Shown in pieces: positions 20,470-21,762 of a stretch of 21,762 nt of DNA. Position 1 is the first letter of the stretch, and each line of letters opens with the position of its first letter. Source of the DNA: a virus. Where the stretch lies: positions 1 to 21,762 of the IMG/VR virus record IMGVR_UViG_3300040816_000562; one strand, written 5' to 3'. A program made the position numbers and the translations under genes. The notes beneath the pieces were generated by a model that was not told the origin of the DNA, did not search any database, and worked only from the letters and a program-made list of their open reading frames with translations.

Positions 20470-21762
20470 GCTTTAATTCCTATTTGTGGATAAGGGTATA
20501 TATTATTTGTACTAATAAGATAAATTGTATTTACATTTAGGTTTAAATCTTGGACTTCTTGTTCAGTTCTTACATAGTTTATAGTTTTAGTTTTTTTATC
20601 CATAAATATTATACCTTCAAGGTCTCCCTCACTTCTTTTAATATTTAGATAGTTTAGAATATTATATTTACCATATACTTGCCTAAATTCTGTATCATTT
20701 CCTGCATTTAATAATTTCAGTAGATGTTCTATTTGTTTTTTATCTAATGCTGTATTAGTTGCTTGTATTATACCTGCTGTACTGCGTAATGCTTTTTTCT
20801 TTCTTGCTGGATCAGTTGCTAGTTTAGGATTCTGTAACATCTTAATATGCATCGCACTATTTAATCCTGTTGTAGGCATATTAGCAACTTCTTCTAAATC
20901 AGCAAAGTCTAATTTAAATCCTGCTACTTTGCCTGACCAAGTTGCATCTGGTTGTACATGATAGTCCTTAAACCTGGCATCTTTTGCTGTTTTAGTTTTT
21001 AATTCTATATGATTGCCGTCAATAAGTAAGTCTCCTTTACCTTTACCTGAACCAATACCTGTAATTTTATTACTTAGTGTAGCAAGTAAAAACTCACCAG
21101 CACCTATGCCCTGTCCTATAACATCTGATAGATCATCAATAAATTCTGTAATATAATCCTCTGTTCCATATCCTATGAACACTTCTGAGAAATCATATTT
21201 ACCACCAGATAATAGTTTTTTAGTATCTACAATTTGATCTTTCTTCCATTTTGCAAGGAGTTGAGCTCGTTCTAAATTTGTCATTTCTAAACTGGCAATC
21301 ATTTTAGCAATCTTTAATTGATTCCTTTTTACTTCAGCATCGTCTATGTCGTCTAAATTAGTCATGATACTTTTTAATCTACCACCTACACCCATATCAT
21401 CTAATAAACCATCTATATACTGGACAATTCTATCTGTTTGCTCGTCATCAGGTAAATCTTCAATCTTTTGTATAACTTCATCTTTACCTTCTTTCAATTT
21501 CACATGTTTTTTAATTTGTGGATCTAATTGGTTATCCGCATAGTTTCTTAAAATACTTCTTAAATCTGCTTTATCTCCTGAGGTCCCCCTTACTGCCCTA
21601 AAGTCTGATAACATTTGTGGTATGGGTATTGCCCAGTAGGCATCCATTTGCTTTCTTAAATCTCCAGCCTCCATGGGTTCTGACAATAATTTATTTAATA
21701 GATATGGTATACTATTATCAGGCAATGCATCACTGCTAGGTCCCTCGCTTCTTTTACTTAAA
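20466..21762 (-). CDS. PD-(D/E)XK-like nuclease domain protein, 5' end cut by window edge
   Basis: The frame stays open to the right edge (LSKRSEGPSSDALPDNSIPY), so the in-frame TTG at 21725 is not necessarily the start. Counting from that codon, Glu211 (GAGEFLLATLSNK), Asp232 and Glu241-x-Lys243 (KGDLLIDGNHIELKTKT) make a good PD-(D/E)XK active-site pattern of the E...D...ExK kind seen in restriction-endonuclease-fold proteins. The ~200 residues before it are helical and charged; a long C-terminal region is unassigned. Beside the head-type genes it could be an internal or packaged nuclease or a structural protein with a nuclease fold. The 3' end overlaps the next gene by ATGA. Confidence 0.6.
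   Translation of the reverse strand, partial: LSKRSEGPSSDALPDNSIPYLLNKLLSEPMEAGDLRKQMDAYWAIPIPQMLSDFRAVRGTSGDKADLRSILRNYADNQLDPQIKKHVKLKEGKDEVIQKIEDLPDDEQTDRIVQYIDGLLDDMGVGGRLKSIMTNLDDIDDAEVKRNQLKIAKMIASLEMTNLERAQLLAKWKKDQIVDTKKLLSGGKYDFSEVFIGYGTEDYITEFIDDLSDVIGQGIGAGEFLLATLSNKITGIGSGKGKGDLLIDGNHIELKTKTAKDARFKDYHVQPDATWSGKVAGFKLDFADLEEVANMPTTGLNSAMHIKMLQNPKLATDPARKKKALRSTAGIIQATNTALDKKQIEHLLKLLNAGNDTEFRQVYGKYNILNYLNIKRSEGDLEGIIFMDKKTKTINYVRTEQEVQDLNLNVNTIYLISTNNIYPYPQIGIKA

Noticed and set aside
1-21762. tRNA genes, CRISPR arrays, insertion sequences, homing endonucleases
   Set aside because: No cloverleaf with a T-loop pattern, no regularly spaced repeats, and no transposase or HNH/GIY-YIG motifs were seen on either strand.

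Overview
The window looks like part of the genome of a strictly lytic, T4-like tailed phage (myovirus type) of a marine proteobacterium. The evidence is dense packing, mostly on the minus strand, with genes joined by 1-4 base overlaps; an A+T-rich sequence (by eye about two thirds A+T); class Ia nrdA and nrdB that resemble the enterobacterial enzymes along their whole length; a PAAR spike-tip protein; a long tail-fibre-like protein; a RecB-type nuclease; and repeated copies of a T4/cyanomyovirus late-promoter-like element (mostly TGATAAATA) before structural-type genes. No tRNA, integrase, insertion sequence or CRISPR array was seen. The exact phage lineage and the host cannot be fixed from the sequence alone.

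Layout, in the direction of minus-strand transcription (right to left). (1) 21762-13926: probable virion or head-associated block: a PD-(D/E)XK-like protein cut by the window edge, a Gly/Ala-rich protein, a ParB-like protein with a conserved basic/Cys tail, an SGNH hydrolase, several proteins of unknown function, a 437-residue acidic helical protein with two small partners, and a RecB/Cas4-type exonuclease. Three proteins here share an N-terminal MK(I/L)xE(I/L) start and have Lys-rich C-terminal regions. (2) 13921-11400: tail-fibre-like protein and a 145-residue partner. (3) 11410-7645: nrdA-nrdB-Sm-like operon behind a perfect sigma70 promoter. (4) 7653-6235: PAAR protein, then a radical SAM enzyme overlapping it. 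(5) 3731-6240, the only plus-strand island: a subtilisin-like protease and a radical-SAM-fold protein that lacks the cluster cysteines. (6) 3711-1: a PP-loop (asparagine-synthetase-like) protein, a chain of up to five overlapping small ORFs mostly encoding single-span membrane peptides, a 7Fe ferredoxin, a basic 45-residue protein, a 2-oxoglutarate/Fe(II) hydroxylase of the Asp/Asn beta-hydroxylase type, and a class 3 lipase cut by the left edge.

The nrd operon should supply deoxynucleotides early in infection. Late-type promoters sit before the PAAR, fibre, lipase, protease, 437-residue and 214-residue genes. Regions 4-6 hold an unusual set of redox and peptide-chemistry genes (radical SAM, degenerate radical SAM, PP-loop, S8 protease, ferredoxin, hydroxylase). 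They may form a protein- or peptide-modifying cassette, but that is inference from proximity.

Two signals are not explained by any gene. GCWGC was not found anywhere in the window by manual scan, although GCCGC/GCGGC occurs about 30 times. AGCT was found only twice. Ala-Ala pairs are consistently written with GCG or GCC as the first codon. This looks like restriction-site avoidance. A second signal is late-type promoter elements placed only 5-6 bases before an ATG with no ribosome binding site, which suggests leaderless late mRNAs.
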